NCBI GenBank assembly: GCA_027310305.1
Contig: DAIDBD010000107.1
Location: 18,625 to 82,624 of the forward strand
Direction: 5' to 3'
DNA: 64,000 nt
Origin: Herminiimonas sp.
Lineage (GTDB): Bacteria; Pseudomonadota; Gammaproteobacteria; Burkholderiales; Burkholderiaceae_D
Positions 30,846 through 40,180 of the stretch are shown here, piece after piece. Within the stretch, counting starts at the first letter, position 1. Every line of letters starts with the position of its first letter. The notes beneath the pieces were generated by a model. The model had not been told where the DNA came from and searched no databases. It was given only the letters and a program-made list of their open reading frames with translations. The position numbers and the translations under genes are program-made.

Positions 30846-31747
30846 ACAGCTATCTGGAAGCGAATGCGCGCGGACGCATCGCGCAGGTACTGGACGCCGA
30901 GTCATTCGCAGAATTCCTGCCGCCTGCCGAACGGATCGTCAGTCCCCATCTTGCGCAACTGGATGCGCCGGTATCGTTCGACGACGGCGTGGTCGTCGGC
31001 CGTGGGCTGCTGCATGGAAAAACCGTGTTCGCCGCGGCGCAGGAAGGCGGCTTCATGGGCGGCGCGGTCGGCGAAGTGCATGGCGCCAAACTGGTCGGCC
31101 TGTTGAAACGCGCGATCGCGGACCGGGCCGACGCGGTGCTGCTGCTGCTCGAAACCGGCGGCGTGCGGTTGCACGAGGCCAATGCCGGCCTGATCGCGGT
31201 GTCGGAAGTGATGCGCGCCGTGCTCGATGTGCGGGCGGCGGGCATTCCGGTCATCGCGCTGATCGGCGGATCGAACGGCTGCTTCGGCGGCATGGGCATC
31301 GTTGCCTGCTGCGCCAATGCGGTCGTGATGTCCGAAGAGGGCCGCCTCGCCATGTCGGGTCCGGAAGTCATCGAAACCGCCAACGGCGTCGAGGAATTCG
31401 ACTCGCGCGATCGTGCGCTGGTGTGGCGCACGACCGGCGGCAAGCATCGCTACCTGCTCGGCGATTGCCGGATGATCGTGTCCGACGACACCGAGTCGTT
31501 CCGGCAAGCGGCGTTCGATGCGGTGCAAGCCTGTCGCCGCAGCACGGTTGAACCGGTCGAACTGACGCTGGCGTCGCTGGAATCGGAGCAGGCATTGCTG
31601 GCGCAGCGCCTGCATGCGTTTGGCAGCCTCGCAGATCCATTGAATATCTGGGCGCAATTGGGTATCGACAATCCGGCTGATGTGCCGCTGCTGGAGGCGG
31701 AAGCCTTCGTCCGTTTGGCGGCAAGCCATCGCGCAGGAGCCGCATGA
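30842..31747 (+). CDS. mdcD: Malonate decarboxylase beta subunit
   Basis: Start MNSYLEANARGRIAQVLD; carboxyltransferase-fold GGFMGGAVGEVHGAKLVGLL. Confidence 0.94.
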   Translation: MNSYLEANARGRIAQVLDAESFAEFLPPAERIVSPHLAQLDAPVSFDDGVVVGRGLLHGKTVFAAAQEGGFMGGAVGEVHGAKLVGLLKRAIADRADAVLLLLETGGVRLHEANAGLIAVSEVMRAVLDVRAAGIPVIALIGGSNGCFGGMGIVACCANAVVMSEEGRLAMSGPEVIETANGVEEFDSRDRALVWRTTGGKHRYLLGDCRMIVSDDTESFRQAAFDAVQACRRSTVEPVELTLASLESEQALLAQRLHAFGSLADPLNIWAQLGIDNPADVPLLEAEAFVRLAASHRAGAA

Positions 31748-32463
31748 TGAATTGGCAAACACTCGCTGCGCAACTTTTCCCGCAAGGGCACGACATCACC
31801 GAACAGGATTCCTTCCTGCAGGGAACCGGCCAGGTCGATGGCAAAACAGTTGCCGTGATCGGCACCGCGAACCATACGCCGATCGGCGTCGAGATTGCGC
31901 TGGCGCAGGCGCAGGCCGTATTGAAAACGGTGCGCGACCATCCGCAGCGCCCGATCGTCATCCTGGTCGACACCGAGGGTCAGCGTCTCCGCCATCGCGA
32001 TGAGATGCTGGGCATTAACAGCTACATGGCGCATCTGGGCAAGTGCATCGATCTGGCGAGGCGGCAGCGGCATCCGGTCATCGGGCTGGTCTACGATCAG
32101 GCGCTGTCCGGCGGCTTCATCACCAGCGGCCTGATGGCCAACGCCTGTTACGCGCTGCCCGATGCCGCCATCCGCGTGATGGGCCTGCCCGCGATGGCCC
32201 GCATCACCAAGGTGTCGTTGGAAACGCTGAATGAACTGGCGAAGGAAAATCCGGTGTTTGCGCCCGGTGCGGAAAACTATCTGCGCATGGGCGGCCTCGA
32301 AGCGATCTGGCAAGACGATCTGGCGGCGCGCCTGGCGCAGGCTATCGCCGAAGACAATGCCACGGATCGACGCAGCGAACTCGGTCTGGCGCGCGGCGGC
32401 CGCCGGTTGGCGCATCGTGTAACGATGGCGGTGACGGCAGGCGGCGATGTTCGCGCGGCATAG
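31744..32463 (+). CDS. mdcE: Malonate decarboxylase gamma subunit
   Basis: 239 aa; IGTANHTPIGVEIALAQAQAVL, YDQALSGGFITSGLMANACYALPDA. Confidence 0.94.
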   Translation: MMNWQTLAAQLFPQGHDITEQDSFLQGTGQVDGKTVAVIGTANHTPIGVEIALAQAQAVLKTVRDHPQRPIVILVDTEGQRLRHRDEMLGINSYMAHLGKCIDLARRQRHPVIGLVYDQALSGGFITSGLMANACYALPDAAIRVMGLPAMARITKVSLETLNELAKENPVFAPGAENYLRMGGLEAIWQDDLAARLAQAIAEDNATDRRSELGLARGGRRLAHRVTMAVTAGGDVRAA

Positions 32464-33127
32464 CCTGATCTGGCTGTTCGACCAGGGCTGGCAACGTGTG
32501 CTGGATGCCGCGCCGGAAAGCGATCATGCTGCGATCAATACATGGCGACAGGCTGGCTGGCCGGCGGTTGTGCGGCGCGCGGATGCCGACGCGACCGCGC
32601 ATCAGGTCTGTTTCGGCATTGCGCTGCCGCCGCGTCCGATCGATGGATTGAAGGTGCGCATTGCATTGCGCGCGCCGGTGGAGGATGTAAAACAAAAGCT
32701 GCCTCCCATTTGCATTGAAACAGCGATTGACGCCGCGCCGGAAGCGTGGCGATCCGCCCTTGCCGCACTGGATGCCGAGGCCGTGCGCCTCGGGTTGTCG
32801 CTCAAGGTCTATGGCTCCGTCGCGTTGCAGGCATTGACCGGGCAATCTTATGTGACGGCGGCATCGGATATCGACCTGCTGTTTTATCCACGCACTTCCG
32901 CGCAACTGCGCACGGGCATCGACCTGCTTGCGCGCCACGCGAACGGCTTGCCGCTCGATGGAGAAATCGTTTTCCCGTCCGGGCAAGCCGTCGCCTGGAA
33001 AGAGTGGATGATTGCGATGGATGCGCCGAACAATCCTCATGTGCTGGTCAAGGAAAACTGCGCGGTGCATTTGCTGCCGGTCGCCGCATTGCTCGCGGCC
33101 TTTCAGGATGCATCATGCGTGATCTGA
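32447..33127 (+). CDS. mdcG: Malonate decarboxylase holo-ACP synthase (phosphoribosyl-dephospho-CoA transferase)
   Basis: 226 aa; VYGSVALQALTGQSYVTAASDIDLLF nucleotidyltransferase motif; position in operon. Confidence 0.92.
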   Translation: MFARHSLIWLFDQGWQRVLDAAPESDHAAINTWRQAGWPAVVRRADADATAHQVCFGIALPPRPIDGLKVRIALRAPVEDVKQKLPPICIETAIDAAPEAWRSALAALDAEAVRLGLSLKVYGSVALQALTGQSYVTAASDIDLLFYPRTSAQLRTGIDLLARHANGLPLDGEIVFPSGQAVAWKEWMIAMDAPNNPHVLVKENCAVHLLPVAALLAAFQDASCVI

Positions 33128-34059
33128 TAGTCAGCGCCGAACCCGGCGTGTCGTGCAAACCCATTGCTGCGCCCTCGCCTCGCTTTCTGAAGCGACACAC
33201 GCTGCGCCGGGACCGTGCAATTTGTGCCGAAATCGGCCGCATTGCGGTGCGCAGCCTGCATGCCGAACTGACGCTTTATCCCAAACCGGGACTGGTGTCG
33301 CTGATCGATAACGGCAGCCACGACGATATGTCCGCCGACACATTCATGCGCAGTCTTTTTTCGTTGCGGCATTATTTCATTCGCATTGCCGGAGCGGGAT
33401 TCGACGACGCGCCGTTCGCCGTGCTGAAGCAATTGGGAATCGAGGCGGAACAACGGATGCTGGTTGCGACGCAAGGCATCAATACCCATCGCGGCGCGAT
33501 TTTTTCCCTGGGGCTGCTGTGCGCGGCAACCGGCCGCTGCCGCGCACAACGCATCACGCCGTCCGCAACCGCCATCCGGGCCATCCTGCTGCGCAATTGG
33601 GGCGATGCGTTAGCCGCACACATGCAATCGATAGCGTCCGATTCGCACGGTTTTCAAGCGGCGATGGAATATGCCGCCAGCGGTGCGCGTGAAGAGGCGG
33701 CGCTGGGGCTGCCGTCGATTTTCGACGTGGCGCTGCCGATGCTGAGTCGGACGCTGGCTGCGGGCCGCGGCTGGGACCGTGCACGCATCGATGCGCTGTT
33801 TGCATTGATGGCTCACGTCAGCGACACCAATGTGTACCACCGGGGCGGCAAGGAAGGCGCCATGACGGTCCGGCGTTGCGCGCAACAATTCCTGGCGCTC
33901 GGCGGCACGGCGCATCCGGAATGGAAAATCGTGGCACTGCAATGCCATCGACTGTTCGTCGAAAAAAGATTGTCGCCGGGCGGTGCTGCGGATCTATTGG
34001 CCGCAACCTGTTTCGTGCACCTTGTAATTTGCAAGGTGCAGCAAGTAGGGCGTCAATAA
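33115..34059 (+). CDS. mdcB: Triphosphoribosyl-dephospho-CoA synthase
   Basis: In-frame start MRDLIVSAEPG; AELTLYPKPGLVSLIDNGSHDDMSADTFMRSL; GVNTHRGAIFSLG-like NTHRGAIFSLGLLCAA. Confidence 0.92.
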   Translation: MRDLIVSAEPGVSCKPIAAPSPRFLKRHTLRRDRAICAEIGRIAVRSLHAELTLYPKPGLVSLIDNGSHDDMSADTFMRSLFSLRHYFIRIAGAGFDDAPFAVLKQLGIEAEQRMLVATQGINTHRGAIFSLGLLCAATGRCRAQRITPSATAIRAILLRNWGDALAAHMQSIASDSHGFQAAMEYAASGAREEAALGLPSIFDVALPMLSRTLAAGRGWDRARIDALFALMAHVSDTNVYHRGGKEGAMTVRRCAQQFLALGGTAHPEWKIVALQCHRLFVEKRLSPGGAADLLAATCFVHLVICKVQQVGRQ

Positions 34060-34126
34060 GCGTAGCGCATTGCGCCGTATGTTTTGATGCATACGGCGCA
34101 ATGCGCTACGCTTATTGACGCCCTAC
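34045..34126. repeat. Perfect palindrome, 37-bp arms, 8-nt loop
   Basis: GTAGGGCGTCAATAAGCGTAGCGCATTGCGCCGTATG-TTTTGATG-CATACGGCGCAATGCGCTACGCTTATTGACGCCCTAC. Confidence 0.95.
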
Positions 34127-34202
34127 CATTGAAGGAAGCCCCTTTTCGGACGTTCCGGCAACCCAAAGTGTGCAATAAACTGAACTCTACCGTGTGCGAT
34201 AC

Positions 34203-35135
34203 ATGAATAACCGTCTCGCCATTCTCTGTTCCGGTCAAGGCGGGCAGCATCGGGCAATGTTCGACCTGGCGCGCACCGATCGGCATGCCTGCATGCTGCT
34301 TGACCAGTGGGCGCTCGATTCGATATTCAACATGCCGCTGGATACGATCCTTGCGGAAAACGCTCTCCTTTTTTCCAACCGCATTGCGCAACCGTTGATC
34401 GTCGCGGCCACGCTGGCGACATGGGAAGCAATCAAGGCCCATGCTCCGGCACCGGCGTTGGTAGCGGGCTACAGCATAGGCGAAGTCGCTGCCTATGGCG
34501 TGGCCGGCGCATTGGCTGCAGAAGATGCGATCAGCTTGGCTGCATCGCGCGCAAAATTGATGGATGCCTGCCTGACACAGTCCCCTGAACAAGTGCTGAT
34601 CGCTATTTCAGGGTTCAACGCAGAGTCGGTCGGTGAGTTGTTGCAGCTGCACCAGTTTTATATAGCGCTCGAAACCGGCGAAGACAGCGTCATCGCCGGC
34701 GGCCTGTCAAAATCGGTGGCTGAAATCGAAAAGAACGTGATGCAATCGGGTGGACGCGTCACTGTTCTCCCGATCGAAATTGCATCCCACACGCCGTATA
34801 TGCAAGCGGCGGTTGCGCCCTTTTGTGCGGAGCTGAAACGCCGTCATTTCGCCGCACCGGCCATTCCTGTCCTGGCCGGTATTTCGGCGGCATTCATCAC
34901 GCATGCAGATCAAGCCAAAGCAACCCTGTCGAATCAGCTTGCAGAAAAAATCCGATGGATGGATTGCATGGATGCCGTTGCCGAAGCAGGCGTCACCGTT
35001 GCGCTGGAACTCGGGCCGGGATCGGCGTTATCCCGCATGCTGCAAGCGCGCCATCCGAAAATCGAGTGCCGCTCCGTGGATGATTTTCGAACGCTGCCGG
35101 GTATTGCGACATGGCTCGCACGTCGTTTCGATTGA
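34203..35135 (+). CDS. mdcH: Malonate decarboxylase malonyl-ACP transacylase (epsilon)
   Basis: MNNRLAILCSGQGGQHRAMFDLA; VAGYSIGEVAAYGVAG GxSxG; acyltransferase fold. Confidence 0.94.
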   Translation: MNNRLAILCSGQGGQHRAMFDLARTDRHACMLLDQWALDSIFNMPLDTILAENALLFSNRIAQPLIVAATLATWEAIKAHAPAPALVAGYSIGEVAAYGVAGALAAEDAISLAASRAKLMDACLTQSPEQVLIAISGFNAESVGELLQLHQFYIALETGEDSVIAGGLSKSVAEIEKNVMQSGGRVTVLPIEIASHTPYMQAAVAPFCAELKRRHFAAPAIPVLAGISAAFITHADQAKATLSNQLAEKIRWMDCMDAVAEAGVTVALELGPGSALSRMLQARHPKIECRSVDDFRTLPGIATWLARRFD

Positions 35136-35151
35136 TTGTTATTCAGATTCA

Positions 35152-35194
35152 GTAGTATCCGGTTACAAATTGAAAAAATTTAACCGGACACTAC
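35152..35194. repeat. IS-end-like hairpin / possible terminator after mdcH
   Basis: GTAGTaTCCGGTTA-N15-TAACCGGAcACTAC (13/14 paired). Confidence 0.65.
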
Positions 35195-35375
35195 CGGCGC
35201 GGCTTCCGAGATGAGCGTCAGGCTTCCTGTCAAGAAACCGGCTACCGCCTCGGCAATCAAAAACTCTGCTGTGAGCAGCAAGGCGAATCACGACGTCCGT
35301 TCATTCTGATTGCCAGGGATGGCGTGAGAATGGCCTGCGCTCATTATTGGCTCTCCTATATCGTTAAGGTTGACA

Positions 35376-38300
35376 TTACTTTTTCCAGAATGCGAGTCGC
35401 GTCATCCAAGGCGTCCTTGTACTCTTTATATTGGGTTCCTCGTCTTCGTCACGGCGGTGGGCGATCTGGTACAACAGCGGCAACACCAATAACGTCAATA
35501 TCGTCGAAGAGAGGATGCCGCCAATCACGACGGTGGCAAGCGGACGTTGCACTTCCGCGCCGGTGCCGGTTGCAATCGCCATCGGCACGAAACCAAGCGA
35601 CGCCACCAGTGCAGTCATCAGCACCGGACGCAGACGGGTTAATGCGCCTTCGTGGATGGCTTCGTTGAGCGAGCGTCCCGCATCACACAAGCCGCGGATG
35701 AAGGCAATCATCACCAGGCCATTCAGAACCGCCACGCCCGACAAGGCGATAAAGCCCACGGCTGCGGAAATCGACATCGGTATGTCCCGCATCCACAACG
35801 CAATAATGCCGCCGGTCAGCGCGAACGGAATCCCGGTAAACACCAGCAAGCCATCCTTGACGTTACTGAACATCATGAACAGCAGCGTAAATACAAGCAG
35901 CAACGAAACCGGGATCACGATTTGCAGACGCTTGGTAGCAGATTGCAGGTTTTCAAACTGACCGCCCCATACCGTCCAGTATCCGGGGGGGACCTTGACT
36001 TGCTGTTGGATGCTCTGTTCAGCCTCTGTCACAAACGACCCCAAATCCCGTCCGCGCACATTGGCGCTGACGACGATGCGGCGCTTGCCTTGTTCGCGGC
36101 TGATCTGGTTCGGGCCCGGGGCGATTTCGAAGCTGGCCACCTCGCCCAACGGGATGAAGTTGGTTTGCTTGTCATTGCCATTGATTTGCGGAAGAGGAAC
36201 CGGCAAGCGCTTCAACGCATCAAGGTCGCTACGCAGATATTCCGGCAGCCTGACAATGATATCGAAACGCCTGTCCCCCTGAAACAATGTGCCGGCCTCG
36301 CGTCCGCCGGTCGCTGTTGCAATCGTCTCCTGGACATCACCCACGTTAAGCCCGTAACGCGCCGTTTTCTCACGGTCGATATTGATGGTGAGCATCGGCA
36401 ATCCGGTGGTTTGCTCAACCTTGACTTCGCTGGCGCCGGGCACTTTTCCCAGCACTGCCGAAATCTTTGTTGCGGTATCGCCGAGCACCGCCATATCGTC
36501 GCCGAATACCTTGACGGCGACATCACTTCTTACCCCTGAAATCAACTCATTAAACCGTAACTGAATCGGCTGGCTGAACTCGTAGGTATTGCCGGACAGC
36601 TGCGCGACAGTTTCCTGTACCGCGGCCAGCAGTTCATCGCGCGTCTTTTTGGGTTGCGGCCACTTGTCTTCCGGTTTCAACATGATGTAGCCGTCGGAAA
36701 TATTCGGCGGCATCGGATCCGACGCGACTTCCGCCGTACCCGTGCGCGCAAAGATCCGTACGATTTCCGGATGTTTTTCCTTGAGCGTTTTCTCCAGTTG
36801 CTGTTGCATTGCAACCGACTGACTGAGACTGGTGCCGGGTATGCGCAACACCTGGATCGCAAAATCGCCTTCGTTCAGGCTGGGCACGAATTCACTTCCC
36901 AGGCGCGTCCCAATCAGAATGGAAAGAACAATCATGATGCCGGCAAATGTGAACACGATCGGCTTGTTCGCCATGGCGCGGACCAGCAGCGGCTCGTAGC
37001 TTTTTTTCGCATAACGCATCAGTGCATTTTCTTTTTCACCGACTTTCTTTCCGATAAAAAGCGCAACCGCGGCCGGAATGAATGTCACCGACAAGATCAT
37101 AGCGCCCAACAGCGCGATGACGACAGTAAACGCCATCGGATGAAACATCTTGCCTTCAACGCCGGTCAGCGCAAAAATCGGCAGATAGACGATCATGATG
37201 ATCAACTGGCCAAACAAGAGGGGGCGGCGCGCCTCTTGCGATGCCGCGAAGACTTCATGGAAACGTTCCGAGCGCGTCAACGGTCGCCCATGATGCGCCT
37301 GTGCATGTGCAAGCCGCCGGACACAGTTCTCCACGATTACCACCGCCCCGTCAATAATGATGCCAAAGTCCAGGGCTCCGAGACTCAACAGGTTGGCGCT
37401 GACCTGGTTGGCCACCATCCCGGCAAAGGTGAATAGCATCGCCAACGGAATGACAGTGGCCGTGATGAGGGCTGCGCGGATATTTCCGAGAAATAAAAAC
37501 AAAATGGCGATGACCAGCACAGCGCCCTCGAACAGATTTTTTTTCACCGTGTTGATTGCCTTGTCCACTAGAACCGTGCGGTCATAAACGGTGATGGCTT
37601 TGATTCCCTCCGGCAGCGTCCGATTGATTTCCAGCATTTTCCTGTCGACCGCTTCCGACACTGTTCGACTGTTCTGGCCGATCAGCATGAAGACGGTGCC
37701 GAGCACGACTTCCCTGCCGTTTTCGGTGGCGGCGCCGGTGCGCAGCTCCCGCCCGATGTCTACTTCAGCCACATCGCGGATGCGAACGGCGACGCCCTGA
37801 ATATTCGCCAGCACGATGTTGCGGATATCGTCAAGCGAGCGCACCTGTCCCGGCGCTCGTATCAGGTATTGCTCGCCGCGCTTTTCGATATACCCGGCTC
37901 CGACATTGCCGTTATTTTTTTCCAGCGCGACCACGACGTTTTGCAAGGTCAAGCCGTAAGACGACAGCTTGGCGGGGCTGGGCGCGACCAGAAACTCTTT
38001 GGCATACCCGCCAATCGAATTGATTTCGGTCACGCCCGGCACGTTGCGCAACTGCGGCTTGATGATCCAGTCCTGAATTTCGCGCAAGTCGGTCGGCGTA
38101 TACGGCGTGCCGTCGGGCTTTTTTGCGCCATCGTTTGCCTCAACCGTCCACAGGTAAATTTCCCCGAGACCGGTCGAAATGGGTCCCATCGCAGGGTTGA
38201 TTCCGGGCGGCAGTTTGCTTTTGGCCTCCTGAATCCGCTGGTTCACCAGCTGGCGCGCAAAGTAAATGTCGGTGCCATCTTTAAAGATCACAGTGATTTG

Positions 38301-38573
38301 CGACAAGCCATAGCGCGACAGCGAGCGGGTTTGTTCCAGATTTGGCAAGCCCGATATGACGGCTTCGATCGGAAACGTGATGCGCTGCTCGGTTTCGAGC
38401 GGTGAATAGCCGGGAGCCGCCGTGTTGATTTGCACCTGCACATTGGTGATATCAGGAACTGCGTCGATCGGTAGCTGTTGATAGCTGTAGACACCATATC
38501 CGGCCATGCCGAGCACAGCCAGAATGACCAGCCATCGGTGCTCGATGGCAAAGCGAATAATGCGTTCAAACAT
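35376..38573 (-). CDS. czcA: Heavy-metal efflux RND transporter, CzcA/CusA family
   Basis: 1065 aa; FERIIRFAIEHRWLVILAVLGMAGYGVYSYQQLPIDAVPDITNVQVQINTAAPGYSPLETEQ; LGALDFGIIIDGAVVIVEN. Confidence 0.93.
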   Translation of the reverse strand: MFERIIRFAIEHRWLVILAVLGMAGYGVYSYQQLPIDAVPDITNVQVQINTAAPGYSPLETEQRITFPIEAVISGLPNLEQTRSLSRYGLSQITVIFKDGTDIYFARQLVNQRIQEAKSKLPPGINPAMGPISTGLGEIYLWTVEANDGAKKPDGTPYTPTDLREIQDWIIKPQLRNVPGVTEINSIGGYAKEFLVAPSPAKLSSYGLTLQNVVVALEKNNGNVGAGYIEKRGEQYLIRAPGQVRSLDDIRNIVLANIQGVAVRIRDVAEVDIGRELRTGAATENGREVVLGTVFMLIGQNSRTVSEAVDRKMLEINRTLPEGIKAITVYDRTVLVDKAINTVKKNLFEGAVLVIAILFLFLGNIRAALITATVIPLAMLFTFAGMVANQVSANLLSLGALDFGIIIDGAVVIVENCVRRLAHAQAHHGRPLTRSERFHEVFAASQEARRPLLFGQLIIMIVYLPIFALTGVEGKMFHPMAFTVVIALLGAMILSVTFIPAAVALFIGKKVGEKENALMRYAKKSYEPLLVRAMANKPIVFTFAGIMIVLSILIGTRLGSEFVPSLNEGDFAIQVLRIPGTSLSQSVAMQQQLEKTLKEKHPEIVRIFARTGTAEVASDPMPPNISDGYIMLKPEDKWPQPKKTRDELLAAVQETVAQLSGNTYEFSQPIQLRFNELISGVRSDVAVKVFGDDMAVLGDTATKISAVLGKVPGASEVKVEQTTGLPMLTINIDREKTARYGLNVGDVQETIATATGGREAGTLFQGDRRFDIIVRLPEYLRSDLDALKRLPVPLPQINGNDKQTNFIPLGEVASFEIAPGPNQISREQGKRRIVVSANVRGRDLGSFVTEAEQSIQQQVKVPPGYWTVWGGQFENLQSATKRLQIVIPVSLLLVFTLLFMMFSNVKDGLLVFTGIPFALTGGIIALWMRDIPMSISAAVGFIALSGVAVLNGLVMIAFIRGLCDAGRSLNEAIHEGALTRLRPVLMTALVASLGFVPMAIATGTGAEVQRPLATVVIGGILSSTILTLLVLPLLYQIAHRRDEDEEPNIKSTRTPWMTRLAFWKK

Positions 38574-38590
38574 GATTTATCTTCTCCGCA

Positions 38591-40180
38591 TCAATGTGCA
38601 TGACTTGCACTGCCTTTGCCGAGCTCCGCCTTGATGACGAAACTGCCGGCAGCAGCATATTGCACGCCCGGTTTGAGTCCCTTGACGATCTCGACGAGCT
38701 TGCCGTCGGTGCGGCCAGTGATGACCGGCTGCGCTACAAAGCCGCCTGGCACGCGCATGAACACCACCGGGTTATCGTTAACCGACTGGACAGCATCCGC
38801 TGCCACTGCGACCGGCGCATCCGCTTCACTGGCAGTGAGTTCGACATTGACGTATAGCCCGGGGCGCCAAGCCATTTGCGGGTTGGGCAACACGACACGC
38901 GCCTTGGCCGATCGGGTCTGTTCGCCGATCAATGAGCCGACATACGTTACCTTTCCCATAGCCTGGGAATCCGATGTTGTCGAGCGCACTACGGTGTCGC
39001 CGCCCATACGCACCTTGTCCAGATCCTTGGCAGGAACCACGATTTCAGCCCACACGGTACCGAGGTCGGACAAGGTAAAGATGTTCGCATCCTCTTTTAT
39101 GGATTCGCCTAGCGTGATGTGCTTTTCAACGACCATGCCATCGAACGGAGCGCGCACTTCAAACCGGTTCAGTCCTCCGCTTGCCGATGGATTCGCGCCC
39201 AGCGCTTTTAATTTCTGCTGTGCGTTTTGCAACGCGATCTCGGCTTCGCGCAAGTCTTGCTGCGCTTTCAGATAATCCTGCCGTGCAGAGATTTTTTCTT
39301 CCCATAACTGTTTTTCGCGGGCATAGGTTGTCCGCGCAAACTCGACACGCTTTTGTGCAGCTAGCAGCTCGCTTCGCTGCTCAGAAAGCGTGGTGCTCGA
39401 GAGAACGGCGAGAATGGCGCCTTTTTTGACAAGCTGGCCCAGGTTTGCCGGTACCGAATCGACAATGCCGTTAACTCTGGGAACGACGTGCGCGGTACGG
39501 TCTTCGTTGAATCGGATTTCACCGGGCAACTGCAAACTGCTTTTAATGCGCGCCGCGCCTGCGGTTTGCAATGTCACGCCGCTGGACTTCACCTGGGTGT
39601 CGGTCAACTCGATCTTGCCTTCTTCGTTGGCAAAGGAGAACAAGAATGACGCATTACCCCTTTGTGCGGCAATAGTGGCTTCAAATACATGGGGCTCTGC
39701 AATTGCAACCGTGCTTTTCAAGGCATCTTTTTCGGATGCAAAGGCAATTTCCTGCTTGTCCCCATCGGGCCGGTTCAGCGTTACAGATACCTTGGCCGCA
39801 GTCGGCGGCGAAGGCTTGCCCTTATCGCTTAAATAGATACGAAATCGAGCTTCACCGCCTTCTTCAGCCAATACTATTTCCAGGCCAAAATCAGCTTCGG
39901 TAAATAATTGCCCGCCATGCGGCCCTTTGACCGGGCCATCCGCATGATGCTCCTTGTCGGCATGGCCTTTTTCTTCCGCATGCTTGCCGGCATCCTTCGC
40001 GCCGTGATGTTCGCCGTCGGCATGATCTTTGGCATCTTCATGGCCGCCTTTTTCCGACGCGACAGCAGCGACAGCAGTGTCAGCTAGCCCTTTACTATTG
40101 TCCTTCAGCATTACAAACGCGCCGAACAGCACGCCTGCCGCGATCAGGGCAATGATCGCGATGATTTGTTTCTTGTTCAT
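38591..40180 (-). CDS. czcB: RND efflux periplasmic adaptor, CzcB-like, with His-rich N-terminus
   Basis: 529 aa; KGGHEDAKDHADGEHHGAKDAGKHAEEKGHADKEHHADGP; HlyD-family core. Confidence 0.92.
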   Translation of the reverse strand: MNKKQIIAIIALIAAGVLFGAFVMLKDNSKGLADTAVAAVASEKGGHEDAKDHADGEHHGAKDAGKHAEEKGHADKEHHADGPVKGPHGGQLFTEADFGLEIVLAEEGGEARFRIYLSDKGKPSPPTAAKVSVTLNRPDGDKQEIAFASEKDALKSTVAIAEPHVFEATIAAQRGNASFLFSFANEEGKIELTDTQVKSSGVTLQTAGAARIKSSLQLPGEIRFNEDRTAHVVPRVNGIVDSVPANLGQLVKKGAILAVLSSTTLSEQRSELLAAQKRVEFARTTYAREKQLWEEKISARQDYLKAQQDLREAEIALQNAQQKLKALGANPSASGGLNRFEVRAPFDGMVVEKHITLGESIKEDANIFTLSDLGTVWAEIVVPAKDLDKVRMGGDTVVRSTTSDSQAMGKVTYVGSLIGEQTRSAKARVVLPNPQMAWRPGLYVNVELTASEADAPVAVAADAVQSVNDNPVVFMRVPGGFVAQPVITGRTDGKLVEIVKGLKPGVQYAAAGSFVIKAELGKGSASHAH

